Part shown: positions 45,591 through 57,010 of the stretch, piece by piece
How the letters are laid out: each line of letters starts with the position of its first letter
Numbering within the stretch: position 1 is the first letter of the stretch
Source of the DNA: Megascapheus bottae
Lineage: Eukaryota > Chordata > Mammalia > Rodentia > Geomyidae
Direction of reading: 5' to 3'
NCBI GenBank assembly: GCA_024803745.1
Contig: JANJXV010000043.1
Coordinates: 5,837,018 to 5,901,017 of the forward strand
DNA: 64,000 nt
Notes under the pieces: generated by a model
Told to the model about the DNA's origin: nothing
The model's database searches: none
What the model saw: only the letters and a program-made list of their open reading frames with translations
Position numbers and translations under genes: made by a program

Positions 45591-46372
45591 TATGGAAAAC
45601 AGTATGACAATGCCTCAATACGCTAAACATAGAGCTCCCCTATGACGCAGCAATTCCACTACTTGGCATTTACCCAACCGTCCCGAAAATAGGGCATACT
45701 AAATCCACTAGCACAACAATGTTCATTGCAGCATTATTCACCATAGCAAAAATATGGAACCAACCTAGATGTCCCTCAGTTGATGAGTGGATCAACAAGT
45801 TGTGGTATTTGTACACAGTAGAATTCTATGCTGCTCTCAGAAAAAAACGACATCTCTGCATTTGTTAGGAAATGGAAAGTCTTAGAAAAAATCATATTAA
45901 GTGAAGTAAGCCAGACTCAAAGGAACACAGGCCCAATGGTTTCCCTCATTTGTCATAATCAGTAGAAACCTTAGGCTCTACTAGCAGAGATCTGCAATAG
46001 AGCAAAACCTTGATACATAAGGCCATATAGTATGAAGGTAATTGAAAAGGCCTCCAGAATATTGAAACAAAAGCCATATAACGAATGATTGTTGTCCTTA
46101 ATGTACTATGTTATCTCATCTCTTTTGCTGTCCCTTCGATATCTCATATGGTTACAGTATATCACTTTGCTATCTGATACACTGAATTTGTTTGCATTTG
46201 GTTATTTGAAATTGGATAAGGAAGTGGGGAAAACAAAGACGGGGGGGTGGATGGGTGGGTAATGGGGACCAAGACATGTGAAAGGGTATCAATATATGTG
46301 AATTAATGCACATTCTATCTGGCAAATATCATGTTACCCTTTTATTACTTACAATAAAAATTATAAAAAAAG
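45591..46372 (+). mobile_element. L1 copy K, sense 3' end within OR3
   Basis: Starts 'actatggaaaacagtatgacaatgcc' (ORF2 C-terminus), runs through the 3' untranslated region and ends 'acaataaaaattataaaaaaa'. No target-site duplication is visible, as expected if flank was deleted. Confidence 0.88.
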
Positions 46373-46654
46373 ATTGAGGGCAATTCTTTTTTTCTTTACT
46401 AATTCCTCTTTCCCACTCAATTACGAATGTCTTTCCATGAGAGTTACACTAAGTAACATCCTCAGACAACAGTATGAGTCTGAGGATGCCTCTTTCTTCC
46501 CATACTCACCAGAATTATTGTTGTAGATTTTCTTCCCTATTGACATAATACAGAATCACAGTGTTTTATTGATTTGCTTGTCCTATGTAGTGAAAAGGTT
46601 GAATATTTATCTGTGGATTTCTTTATGGCCATTTTTAACTCTCTTAAAGATTGT

Positions 46655-46850
46655 CTTGGCTGGGATCAGTGGTTCACATCTATAATCCTAGCTACTCAGG
46701 AGCTTTAAATATGAGGATCACAATGGAAAGCCAGCTAGAAATCCAGAAATCGTGCTGTGACACAATGGGTAGAGCAGTAGCCTTGAGCTGAACAGCTCAA
46801 GAACAGCAACCAGGCCCAGAGATCAAGCCCCATTACCAAACCAAAAAAAT
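46655..46850 (+). mobile_element. Dimeric SINE, sense
   Basis: Orthologous to 20464-20698 with a short deletion. Confidence 0.75.
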
Positions 46851-47184
46851 ACATGACTAAATAAATAAATCAACATTATATTATCCATCTTTTTCCTCAT
46901 TGTGAAGTCAACTTACTTGTGGACCCTTAATATTAAGTGCTGAGTATCTGAGAGGCTTTCCTTCTATCTCCTGGGACTGGGGCTCTTTATAAGTGAATAC
47001 CCCACACACTTCTCTCATTCTCATCAGCCTTTCCTGTGCTCTGAATAAAGATTTGATTTATGAAATCCCTTTTGTCATTTTTTCCTCATATTTAATGAAA
47101 TACTACAGAACATTCCAGAAAGTACTAGTCTTGGCTATATCTCCAGTTACATTCTATGTGGTTTCCTGTTGTAATTTCAGCTTC

Positions 47185-47467
47185 AGGTCTCACAGGCTGA
47201 GATGTCAGGATGGCGCCTCCAAGCCAGGTTGGGCAGGAAAGTCTGTGACACTCTTATCTCTACCCATAAACTGCTGGAAGTAAACTGGCAACGTGTGCTT
47301 ACACCTGAATCCTAGCTACTCGGGAGCCAGACATCTGATGATCACAGATCAAACCCAGCCTGGACATGAAAATCCATCAGAATCTTACCTCCAATTAACC
47401 ACCAGAAAACTGAAAGTGGTGCTGTGGCTCAAACAGATAGCACCCAGGCCTAGAGTTCAATGCCCAC

Positions 47468-47469
<2 letters not shown>
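47185..47469 (+). mobile_element. Two adjoining dimeric SINE copies, sense
   Basis: Orthologous to 21030-21340; the second copy lost part of its ID half. Confidence 0.7.
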
Positions 47470-47549
<80 letters not shown>

Positions 47550-47574
47550 CACACACACACAGAGAGAGACAGAG

Positions 47575-47617
<43 letters not shown>

Positions 47618-47660
47618 GAGAGAGACAGAGAGACAGAGACAGAGAGACAGAGACAGACAG
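47470..47660. repeat. (GA)n/(GACA)n microsatellite
   Basis: Long GA tract with GACAGA variants; the RERERE and SLSLSL frames are spurious. Confidence 0.96.
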
Positions 47661-47894
47661 GTGATCTCTCTCTAGTAAGGAAACTGCAAACAATGTACTG
47701 AATGGAGAAACCTGGACGGTTCTAAGATCTAGATTACAGTGGAGCCTGCATTCGCCCTGTCACTCAGCACTGTGTCCCAGCAGAGCAATCCATCAAGAGA
47801 AAGAAAAAGGTGCATCCAAATTGATAAAACAAATCCCAGAATGTCACTATGCATACAAGATGTGACCTCTACTAAAGCAACTCCAAAAATCAAT

Positions 47895-48107
47895 TCTGGT
47901 GCCAGTGGCTCAAGCCTGAACCCCCAGATACTCCACAGGCTGAGATCTGAGGATGGAAGCTCACAGTAGTCCTGAGCAGGAAGTCCTCCAGGACCTTATT
48001 TCCACTTAAATAAGAATAAGACAGAAGTGGAGTTGTGGCACAAGTTATAGAGCACCAACCTTGAGCACAAAAGGTTAGGAAGAACCCAGAAGTCCAGTCC
48101 TAGAAGC

Positions 48108-48108
<1 letters not shown>
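47895..48108 (+). mobile_element. Dimeric SINE, sense, ending in (CA)n
   Basis: Left arm of the inverted pair, fourth D block. Confidence 0.7.

Positions 48109-48165
<57 letters not shown>
48109..48165. repeat. (CA)n microsatellite
   Basis: Pure CA tract. Confidence 0.96.
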
Positions 48166-48166
<1 letters not shown>

Positions 48167-48235
48167 TCCATTTTTCAATAGGACCAGGAGGTGATCATAT
48201 ATTCCTGCTTTTATTTAGGGGGTTTCATTTCTTTC

Positions 48236-48255
48236 CTGTGTGTGTGTGTGTGTGT

Positions 48256-48330
<75 letters not shown>

Positions 48331-48371
48331 TGGGTGTCTGTGTGTCTGTGTGTCTGTGTCTGTGTCTGTGT
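48236..48371. repeat. (TG)n/(TCTG)n microsatellite
   Basis: Longest TG tract in the window, about 70 bases after the CA tract. Confidence 0.96.
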
Positions 48372-48590
48372 TGCTCTTGGAGCTTGAACTCAGAACCTGG
48401 GCATTGTCCAAGGCTCTGCTAAAGGATTCTGCTCTTCTGCTTGAGCCACAGCTCCATTCTGCCTTTTTAGTGGTCACTGAAGAGAAGACTCTACAGACTT
48501 TTCTGCCCCACTGGCTTCTAACTCTAAATCCTCACATCTCAGCCTCCTAAGTATTTCAAATTACAGGCCTGAGCCAGCAGCACCTAGCTG
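48372..48590 (-). mobile_element. Dimeric SINE, antisense
   Basis: Right arm of the inverted pair. Confidence 0.7.
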
Positions 48591-48629
48591 AGATTGTTTT
48601 CTTTTTCCTTTTTCTCTTTCTTTAGTTTT

Positions 48630-48865
48630 TTTTTGGTTCATTCTTGGACTCGAACTCTGAGTGTGGGTGCTGTCCTGAGATCTTCAGCTTACCACTACCA
48701 CCCTACTTCTTGATGCATACACCCACATCTGGGTTTCTTGTGGTTAATTGGAGATAAGAGTCTCACAGACTTTAGTACCTTGGCTGGTTTTGAACCAAAA
48801 TCCTCAGATCTTAGCCTCCTGAGTAGCTAGAATGACAGGAGTAAGCCACCATGCCCAGTGGTGTT
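48630..48865 (-). mobile_element. Dimeric SINE, antisense
   Basis: Paralogue of 5890-6115. It is followed by 'ttcatagaaatccagcaattgggacaagg', the empty site for L1 copy A. Confidence 0.75.
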
Positions 48866-48904
48866 TTCTAAGCTGACTTCATAGAAATCCAGCAATTGGG
48901 ACAA

Positions 48905-50120
48905 GGGGAGCAGTAACAGAAGTTAAGGAAGTTGGGGCTGATATGAGAGAAATGAAGATCAGAAAATACAAATGTCCTGTTAACCAGGGTGGATACATTC
49001 ATTAAATAATAATAATTAAATGATCATGCATTTATTTAACCCACTGAACAGGGCACTGAGCTATTCTCATAATATTCTGAGTGGATATTAAGGATAACGT
49101 ATATGAGGTAACAAATATAATTTTATAGGTTGCTGAGTGTCTCAGTGTGCTGCTGTCCAAATAAAACGTGGGATTTTTATCTATAATTTCAAAGCATAAG
49201 AAACTTTAAAGAAAAAAATTTAAAATTTTTTTCCTATAGAGATTAAGTGATCTATTACATATCCATAGATTCTTCAAGGCAGAAGCCAAATAGACATGGC
49301 TCCAGAGATTTAACCCCTGTTGAAATAAATAGATCCTTTAAGGATTCCTTTATTTAATCAAAACAAAAGGAAAAAACAAAAATAATATGTTCCCTATGGA
49401 ATAAATTAATTCCTCTCACCCTGTAACAGCCCACAATAATGCAAGAAATTAACCTAAAAATTTATCCATAATGTCATCTTCACTTTAACTCATGGGAACA
49501 AAATGGTTTGGAGACAGGAAAGACATTTCATTTCATAAAGACAATTATTTCATGAAAGGCAATTCATTTCATGAGGACATCTTAGTACATTCATCGATTG
49601 AGTTGCAAGAAACTGCACAAGCTTCTGTCTCCCTTCTTTGAATCCAGTCTCCATGAAAACTCCAGTCGACAAACTTCTAAGGAGGAGTTGGGGAGATAAG
49701 AAAGCTTCAGTGATAACCAAAATACAGAACCATGGTAGCCTGGTAAACACAGGGGAAATGTAAATTTATGACCAGCGAGGGAAAACAAGACAAAAAGAAA
49801 ATGGGGTGTGTAGCAGGCAATCCTCTGGAATAGTGAGGATGGGAAGGGCCAGAAGGAACTCACATGTGCAGGTAAGGTCCCAGAACTCTAAGGCACTTGG
49901 AGTTCAGGCTTTGTGAACTCTGATTTCCTTCCTTTATGTCACTTGCTGCAACCTAGAGTGCCTTTCTCATGAAGTTCCTTTCTGGAAGGTCTCTTGATTT
50001 TCTTCACTCTTTCCCAATAATCAGCATTATCTGTCAGCTTTGCTACATCAATTATGTATTTATTAATCCCCCGCTTAAGCTGCATTGTGCACCAAGTATT
50101 ATCTTTTGGGTTCCAGGCCA
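48905..50120. other. OR-unit block P (last copy)
   Basis: Collinear with 13797-14950 and 41745-42940. No gene recognised. Confidence 0.6.
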
Positions 50121-50124
50121 GGGA

Positions 50125-50455
50125 CTTGTGTGTCTGTGTGTCTGTGCATCTCTGTGTATATGTGTGTCTATGTCTGGGTGTGTGTCTGTGTCTGTCTGTC
50201 TGTCTGTCTGTGTGCATATGTGTGTCTCTAGGCCTGGCCCTTCAACTCTAACACTGGCACTCTTCCTCAGCTCCTTTTGCTCTAGGCTACAACTCTACTA
50301 TTTGAGCTGCAGCTCCACGTCCAGTTTCTTCTGTCATTTTTTGGAAATAAGGCTCTCAGGGCTTTCCTGCCCATGCTGCTTTTGAACTTCCATTGTCAGA
50401 CCTCAGACTCCTGAGCAATGATGGTTACATGGATGAACCACCAGTGCTGGCATAT
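50125..50455 (-). mobile_element. TG-rich tract and dimeric SINE, antisense
   Basis: Tract 50125-50225; SINE 50230-50455. Confidence 0.65.
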
Positions 50456-50544
50456 TTGACCAAAAATGTATGGTATGTTTCCCAGTAGTGTCCATAACAA
50501 AATCTAGCCAACAACAAATTATTAGTAAGGAAGTATTCCCCTTC

Positions 50545-50790
50545 GTGGGTGTGTGTGTCTGTGTCTGTGTCTGTGTATGTCTGTATGTACATGCGCCAGT
50601 CATAGTACTTGAAATGTGCACCTGGGCACTGCCCCTGAGCTACTGAGCCATAACAAGTGAACTGCAGCTCACGTGTGGCTTTTTGGTGATTAATTAGGAA
50701 TGAGAATCTCATGGACTTCCCTGCCTGAAGCTTCAATTGCAGCCTCGTAGTAGCTAGAATGCAAGCTGTGAGCCACTGGCACCCAACGTT
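50545..50790 (-). mobile_element. TG-rich tract and dimeric SINE, antisense
   Basis: Tract 50548-50590; SINE 50590-50790. Paralogue of 43490-43705. Confidence 0.65.
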
Positions 50791-51064
50791 CCTCACTTAG
50801 TTTTGCACATGCACACTGGCTTCAGTGTGCACAGAATGGTTTTCTATGTATTCCAACTGGAAAAGGGGGCGTTGCTGTGGTATTTCTACACAGGCATATA
50901 TTGTGTTTTGATCACAATAAATCCCTCTGTAGCTCTTTCTTTGGCCCATAGTTCCTGCTCCTGATTTCAACAGGGTTTAGTGGATTTTATCTTCATCTTC
51001 ACACATATTCTGTATTTCTCAATCCCACCATTCCCTCCTCTCCCTCAGGCTTCTCCCCCATAAA

Positions 51065-51490
51065 CATTTACATTCATGGTAGATAAATAATAGGTATAGA
51101 GATAATAGATAATACAAAGGGAGATGCTAACAAAGATGCAGTTACCTAGGTAGATAATCGATCAACAGACAGATAGACACACAGATAATAGATGGTCTAT
51201 TACATACATACATACATCAGGAGGTAATAGAAAAAGGTAGATAGATATATAACTAATTGAGAGACAGGCAGGTATGCACAAAGGTAGATAGATAATAGAT
51301 ACACACAGGCATACATACATAGACAACAGTAGACACTTATATTGATATTGAGATCGCAGACAGTAGCCTGGTATGTATATGATAGGTAGACACATATATA
51401 CATAAATAATAAACATGCGGAGGGTTGCAATGTAGGTAAGAAGATAGGTAGCTGAGTAGTAGACACATAGATATATGGATATTTAACTGT
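51065..51490. repeat. Degenerate GATA/CATA-rich tract
   Basis: Counterpart of 16290-16630. Confidence 0.75.
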
Positions 51491-51744
51491 GAAGATGAGA
51501 ACGCGCGTACCATTTGTCTTTGTGAACCTGGGTTATTTTGCTTCAGATGACATGATCTACACTTCCAGTCATTTTCCTCCACAGGATGGAATCCATTCTT
51601 CCTAAAGGTTGAAGAATATTCCATTATGTTTCCATCTCTGTTCTCCATTCATCCACGGAAGGACAGCAGGGCTGATTTCATTGCTTGTCTCAACCTAGAA
51701 GGCCTGTGCCTTCCTTTCCTACTCCTACTTATAAGAATCCATCT

Positions 51745-52757
51745 TCCTTGGCGCCGAGACAATAGGGATGCTGCCTAGCTCTCTCTCACAAAAAGAGAAA
51801 ACCAAGGAGTCCCACGAACCAATGATCTTAAGAAATCCACAACAATAAACTCAAAAGGCAACAGAGAAGAACTCAAACCGGAAAAGAAATCCAGATAAAG
51901 CCCACATCCAACTTTCTCAAAGAATTCAGAATATGAGGACACCTCTCCCCACTGGCTCCAAGCCAAGCAAAGTGGCAGCAGAGGCTGCCGGGCCGGCCAG
52001 CCCAAACACTGCAGAAACCAGCACAGGACCGGGACAGTGAGCTGCTGAAGCAGCAGAAACCAGACGCAGAACCAGAACAGCAAGCAGCGGAAACTAGACG
52101 TGGACCACAGGCTATGGAGGAGACCTGAGGGGACTAAAAGACTCCCCAACACCTTGGAACATCCGCAGACGGAACGCAGAGGCATGAATAACACAGCTGG
52201 TCCCCGAACACATCTGGAAAACAGAGCTCGTGCCAAGCAATAGAACTTAACTCAGCCCCCTCCACCCCACACGAGAAAGACTGGCAGGAGCAGGGGGGCA
52301 AGGAATTTAGTATACTGTCCCTTCCCTCAACAGCCCCCTCCCTCAGGCCATTGACTGGAAATTGACAGGCAGGCTACATAAGACCCAGCACCCCACCAAG
52401 AGAGGCGGAGCTGTCCCAACTCCTACCCGCCTAATGAGCTCAACTCCCAGCCCTCTGACTGGAGACTGACAGGCAGGCAGACCCTAAGACTCAGCACCTC
52501 ATCAGAGGAGGTGGAGCTGTCCCAGCTCCCACTCTCCCACCAGGCTCCTCTCCCAGGCCACTGGATCTGGAGAGTAGAGGGCACTGGGACCCTGCCTTAC
52601 AACAGCGGGTAGGGTGTGCAAGGAAAATAGGAACCAGCATCTGTCCCCCTTCAGTTCTTGAGCCGTGCATCCTTCAGCTGGGAATCCTGAGCAAGACAGC
52701 ACCGAGGGGCCCCCCACAGTCACAGACTCTCAGACAAAGCAGTGGAAACACAGCAGG
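51745..52757 (+). mobile_element. L1 copy L, 5' untranslated region
   Basis: Begins 'catcttccttggcgccgagacaataggg'; the usual GATGGC start is rearranged. It carries the same direct repeat (around 52350-52560) as copies A and J and ends at 'cacagcagggag', where copy A (7152) continues with the rest of the 5' region. Confidence 0.85.
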
Positions 52758-54296
52758 GAGAAAGCAAATTATCAAAATCAAAGCAGAATTAAATAATCTG
52801 GAATCCAGAAAAACTATAGAAAGAATCAACAAAACAAGGAGTTGGTTCTATGAAAGAATTAACAAAAATGACAAACAGCTAGAAAATCTTACCGAATAAA
52901 GTAGAGAGCTTACCAAAATAAACAAAATCGCAAAGGAAAATGGTAATATCTTGACAGAAATTACCAAGATCCAGAATATCATGAGGGAATACTTCTAAAT
53001 CCTTTACGCCAACAAATTTGAAAATCTAAAAGAAATGGATGAATTCCTAGCCAATATTAACATACCCACACTGAACCAAGAAGAACTAAGCCTACTCAAC
53101 AGGCCTATTTCTAGCTATGAAATAGAAATGGCAATTAGAGAACTTACACCTAAGAAAAGCCCATGGCCACATAGATTCACAGCTGAATTCTATAAGGTCT
53201 TCAAAGCAGAGCTCACACCACTATTCCTCAATCTCTTCAACGAAATTGTAAATGAAGGTTCTTTACCAAACTCATTCTATGAAGCCAGTATAACCCTCAT
53301 CCCCAAACGAGACAGAGATTCATCAAAGAAAGAGAACTATAGACCTATTTCCTTGATGAACATCGATGCAAAACTTCTCAACCAAATACTGGCCAACCAT
53401 CTACAACTCATCAAAAAAATTATACACATGATCAAACAGGATTCATCACAGGGAGGCAAAGCTGGTCCACCATACGCTATTCAATTAATATAATTCAACA
53501 CATCAACAGGAGCAAGGACAAAAATCACATGATTGTCTCAATAGATGCAGAAAAGGCATTTGACAAGATCCAACACCCCTTTATGTTAAAAGCTTTGGAG
53601 AAACTAGGACTCGATGGAACATTCCTCAATATAAGCTGTGTATGAGAAACCCACTGCTAGTATTACACTTAGTGGTGAAAATCTAAAGCCATTCCCTCTC
53701 AAATCAGGAACGAGACAAGGATACCAACTCTCTCCACTAATCTTTAACATAGTAATAGAATTCCTAGCCAGTGCAATAAGGCAAGAAGCAAGCAAAAAGA
53801 GGATCCAAGTAGGGAAAGAGGAAGTAAAACAATCCCTCTTTGCAGATGACATGATTCTGTATTTAAAGAATCCTATAGACTCTACTCCCAAGCTCCTTGA
53901 GCTGATTCAAAACTTTGGAAGTGTACCAGGCTATAAAATTAACCCTCAAAAATCAACTGCCTTCCTTTATGCCAACAGTGAGAGGAACGAGGCAATAATC
54001 AGGAAAGCAATCCCTTTCACAATAGCCTCAGAGAAAATAAAGTACCTAGGAATTAGCTTAACTAAGAATGTAAGGGATCTTTTTGATGAAAACTTTAAAA
54101 CCCTAAAAAAGGAAATTAAAGCAGAATTAAGGAAATGGAAAAACCTCCCATGCTCCTGGATTGGAGAAATCAAGGTTGGTTGTGAAATTGACAATCTTGC
54201 CAAGGGCTATCTACAAATTCAACGCAATACCCATCAATATCCCAATGGCATTCCTTAAAGAAATAGAAGAGGCAATTCAAAATTTCATATGGAATA
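52758..54296 (+). pseudogene. L1 copy L ORF2 fragment (internally deleted element)
   Basis: Jumps from the 5' untranslated region to ORF2 sequence equivalent to copy A position 10203, so about 3 kb (rest of the 5' region, ORF1, endonuclease) is missing. Open frames 53035-53493 and 53638-54258 hold the reverse transcriptase region, with [10 protein letters not shown] and the FADD box at 53839-53850. Frameshifts lie near 53430-53640 and 54170. It ends at 'catatggaataa' without a 3' end. Confidence 0.85.
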
Positions 54297-54589
54297 AATT
54301 CTTTAATAACATTTCTCCCCTTCTGTCTTCATTCTTCTACCATCCTCTGTCCTACCCTCTAGGTTTCCATTACCCCATTATCTGATACTCAGAAACATAA
54401 TGATAAATTCTTCATTTTGTAGAAATATATATGGGGTTTTCTTAAGACATATGTCACTGTCCTTCTACTACAATAAGAATATGTGCTCTCAAGTTTGACC
54501 TTAATATGGGGGAGAAGTCAAAGCTTTGTGTTGTATGATTTCTCACAGTGAAATGGAAAGAAGCAGATGGGTCATTAAAAAGTTAGGAA
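54297..54589. other. Unrecognised sequence between L1 copy L and the palindrome
   Basis: No SINE or L1 similarity seen and no coding frame. Confidence 0.4.
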
Positions 54590-55114
54590 CGAGGAGAGAG
54601 TGAAGGCACGAGTAGGGGAAGGTGACATTTTTGGAGAAGTGATATTGATGGAGATATATTATATTCAAAAACTGCTTTGGTAACTGTCAAATCCTTAGTA
54701 CAACAACTACTACTACTACTACTACTACTACTAATAATAATAATAATAATGATAATAATAATAGGGATAAAAGATAAAAGAACTTGTCAGTGGTGGAAGA
54801 TGGCGGTGGTTCAGTGTGAGTCTTTCTGTGCTCTCCCCTAGAATCTTAGGGGAAAGTTCATACCCAAAGATCATCATTAAGTACGCTTTAGCACCACAGC
54901 GATCTCAGGCAGAGTGGAAAAAGGCAGAAAACTGAAGCAAGAAGACAGTGTGGAGCACTGCCAGCTGCTCAGAGCCAACACGGAGAGAAAGCCTTTCTCC
55001 TTAACCTGAGCACACAGCTCTTCTTGGCAGCACAGACCAGTGCCAGACAGAGCCTTCGCAAGCCCAGAGCCATCACCCAGCCGTGTCGCAGAACTACCAG
55101 CTTCATGGAACCAG
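54590..55114 (+). repeat. Palindrome, left arm (outer part)
   Basis: Reverse-complementary to about 56535-57010. Matches include 'gagatatattatattcaaaaactgctttgg', 'atggcggtggttcagtgt', 'gtctttctgtgctct' and 'ggcagaaaac'. It includes a GA-rich module (54590-54705) and an (ACT)n(AAT)n tail (54707-54765). Confidence 0.85.
54707..54768. repeat. (ACT)n(AAT)n trinucleotide
   Basis: Expanded only in the left arm; the right arm has a short AAT-like remnant at 56875-56890. Confidence 0.9.
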
Positions 55115-55818
55115 TGAGGAGCACAGAGAATATCTATATATTTTCTATAAACCTATGTTAGCCATTTGTATTTTTATATTTGTATTGATTTGCATGTTTA
55201 TACTTGTATTTCCTTAACTTGCCTTTCTGCTTCTGCATATCTGCTTGCTAAAACCCTGAGAAATGCAACTGCTGTCCTTGTGGCTAATCTACAACCACCC
55301 ATTTGTCCTTGGTTCCCAGACTGAGCTACACTGTAGTAAGGAGTATACACATTTCACGCCGGAGCTAGAGATAGTAGCCATCTGGTACCTAGAAAGTCGG
55401 ACTTTCGAGGGCCAGCAAACTTGGGCAAATGTCAACCAATCACAAGTCCGTTACCATGGAGATCCCCCTAGACTCATATCTGGCATAAAACCATCCTCTT
55501 AAAATGACAGCCAGCTAGACTGACCAATGATTAGCCATGACCCCTTTCCTGCTTTGTATTGCACCAATCATTTAATGGAATTATAGGATAAATTTCCCAC
55601 GTGGTGTATTTATTTGTTGCTATTACTTGCTGGGGCCTTCCCCCTACCTAAAAATGTATAAAAGGGGCTGTAATCTTGTACTCAGGGGCTCTGGTCTGCA
55701 CTCGACTATCAGTGCGCAGAGACCCGTGCTCGAGCTCCTCAATAAACGACTCATTGCAATTTGCATTGACCTTTGGTCTCTGGCTACGGGGGGGGGGCTT
55801 CAAGTTTCTCTGCACAAT
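55115..55818 (+). mobile_element. Solo endogenous retrovirus LTR, gammaretrovirus-like, inserted in the palindrome's left arm
   Basis: Shows U3-R-U5 organisation: several CCAAT boxes (about 55436, 55524, 55564), TATAAAA at 55657-55663, the R region, AATAAA at 55741-55746, then U5 with a G-rich stretch. The layout resembles class I (gamma-like) LTRs. The palindrome's right arm lacks it, and ACCAG occurs on each side (55110-55114 and 55819-55823), consistent with a short target duplication. The inner end is not a clean CA. No gag, pol or env is present next to it, so it is a solo LTR. Confidence 0.75.
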
Positions 55819-56092
55819 ACCAGAAAACCCATCAATTTTTGAGTACCTCCATAGAAAGACATTGGGAAGGGATCCTCTTCTCCACCAGCCTAGAGCAGCA
55901 CCATCGTGACTGCTGGCAAAGACCCAGCCAAAACAAATGTAGTCTGAGAAGTGGTGCTGGCAGCGCCATCATTCAAAAGGGCAAATGTATTCCCAGAGGC
56001 AGCTTGGCCGGATGTCTGGTCCTGGCGCTATCAGAAGTCCTGGGCATGGCCGCTGTCCTGGTAAACAAAGCCCCTCATGAAGCCACTGTTTT
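55819..56092 (+). repeat. Palindrome, left arm (inner part)
   Basis: Reverse-complementary to about 56258-56520: 'ccagaaaacccatcaa', 'tgctggcaaagaccc', 'agaagtggtgctggcag' and 'ccatcattcaaaagggcaaa' all recur reversed. Confidence 0.85.
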
Positions 56093-56257
56093 GTTTTTTG
56101 TTTCCTGCCCAATCAACAAAATGATCAGCAAAACTGCAAAGACAAACCGCAAGAGAAAAAAATTTTTGAAAGGTTGGATCCCGAATTTAGTGGAGATACA
56201 AGTTTCCTATCCTGTGCCCCACAAAAAGACAAACTGAAGATTAACATTTTTTTTGTT
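56093..56257. other. Palindrome loop
   Basis: About 165 bases with no reversed counterpart. A-rich, ending in a T run; no gene recognised. Confidence 0.6.
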
Positions 56258-57010
56258 TCCCAGGAGTGCGTCCCCACCCAGGGGGAGGAACGTCTGCTAG
56301 CATCGGGGGCTGGTGTCCCGCTAAGCTGCCTCTAGGAAAACCTTTGCCCTTTTGAATGATGGCACTGCCAGCACCACTTCTCAGGCTCCAGTTATTTTGG
56401 TCGGGTCTTTACCAGCAGTCAAGATGGTGCTGCTTTCAGCTGGTGGGGGATGGGATTCCTTCCCAATGCCGTTCCATAGAGGTATTCACAATTTGATGGG
56501 TTTTCTGGTTTTGTGAAACTGACAGGTCCGCGACACACTGGGTGACTGCTCTGGCCTTGCGCAGGCTTGGTCTGACTCTTTCTGAAGCCAGCAGGTCTGA
56601 GCTGCCGAGAAGCGCTGTCTGCTCAGGTTCAGGAGAAAGGATTTGTCTTCACAGTGGCTCCAAGCAGCTGGGTCTGCTCCATGCCATCTTCTTGTGCCGG
56701 TTTTCTGCCTTTTTCTCTCTGACTTAGATCTCTGTGGTGGTAAAGCTAACTTAGGATCGATCTTGTGGTATGCACTTTCCCCTATGATGCCAGAACTGGT
56801 ATTTTGGAGAGAGCACAGAAAGACTCAACACTGAACCACCGCCATATTCTGCCAACGACAAGTTCTTTTATCCATATTATTATTTTTGAGTAGTTGTACT
56901 AAGGATTTGACAGTTACCAAAGCAGTTTTTGAATATAATATATCTCGATCAAAGTCACTCCTCCCATATTATCACCTTCCCCTACTCACCCCATCACTCA
57001 CTCTTCATAA
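56258..57010 (-). repeat. Palindrome, right arm
   Basis: Uninterrupted partner of both left-arm parts. It includes the reversed GA-rich module at 56895-57010. Arm-to-arm similarity is roughly 75-80% by eye. Confidence 0.85.

Larger units (their letters stand above)
46373..48900 (+). other. OR-unit block D (fourth copy)
   Basis: Collinear with 20190-22484 and 4110-6151; its repeats are listed separately. Confidence 0.65.

Noticed and set aside
55263..56237. Retroviral or novel protein genes around the LTR (frames of 79-154 codons)
   Set aside because: No gag, protease, polymerase or envelope motifs; the frames fall in the LTR and palindrome arms and are not kept in the opposite arm.
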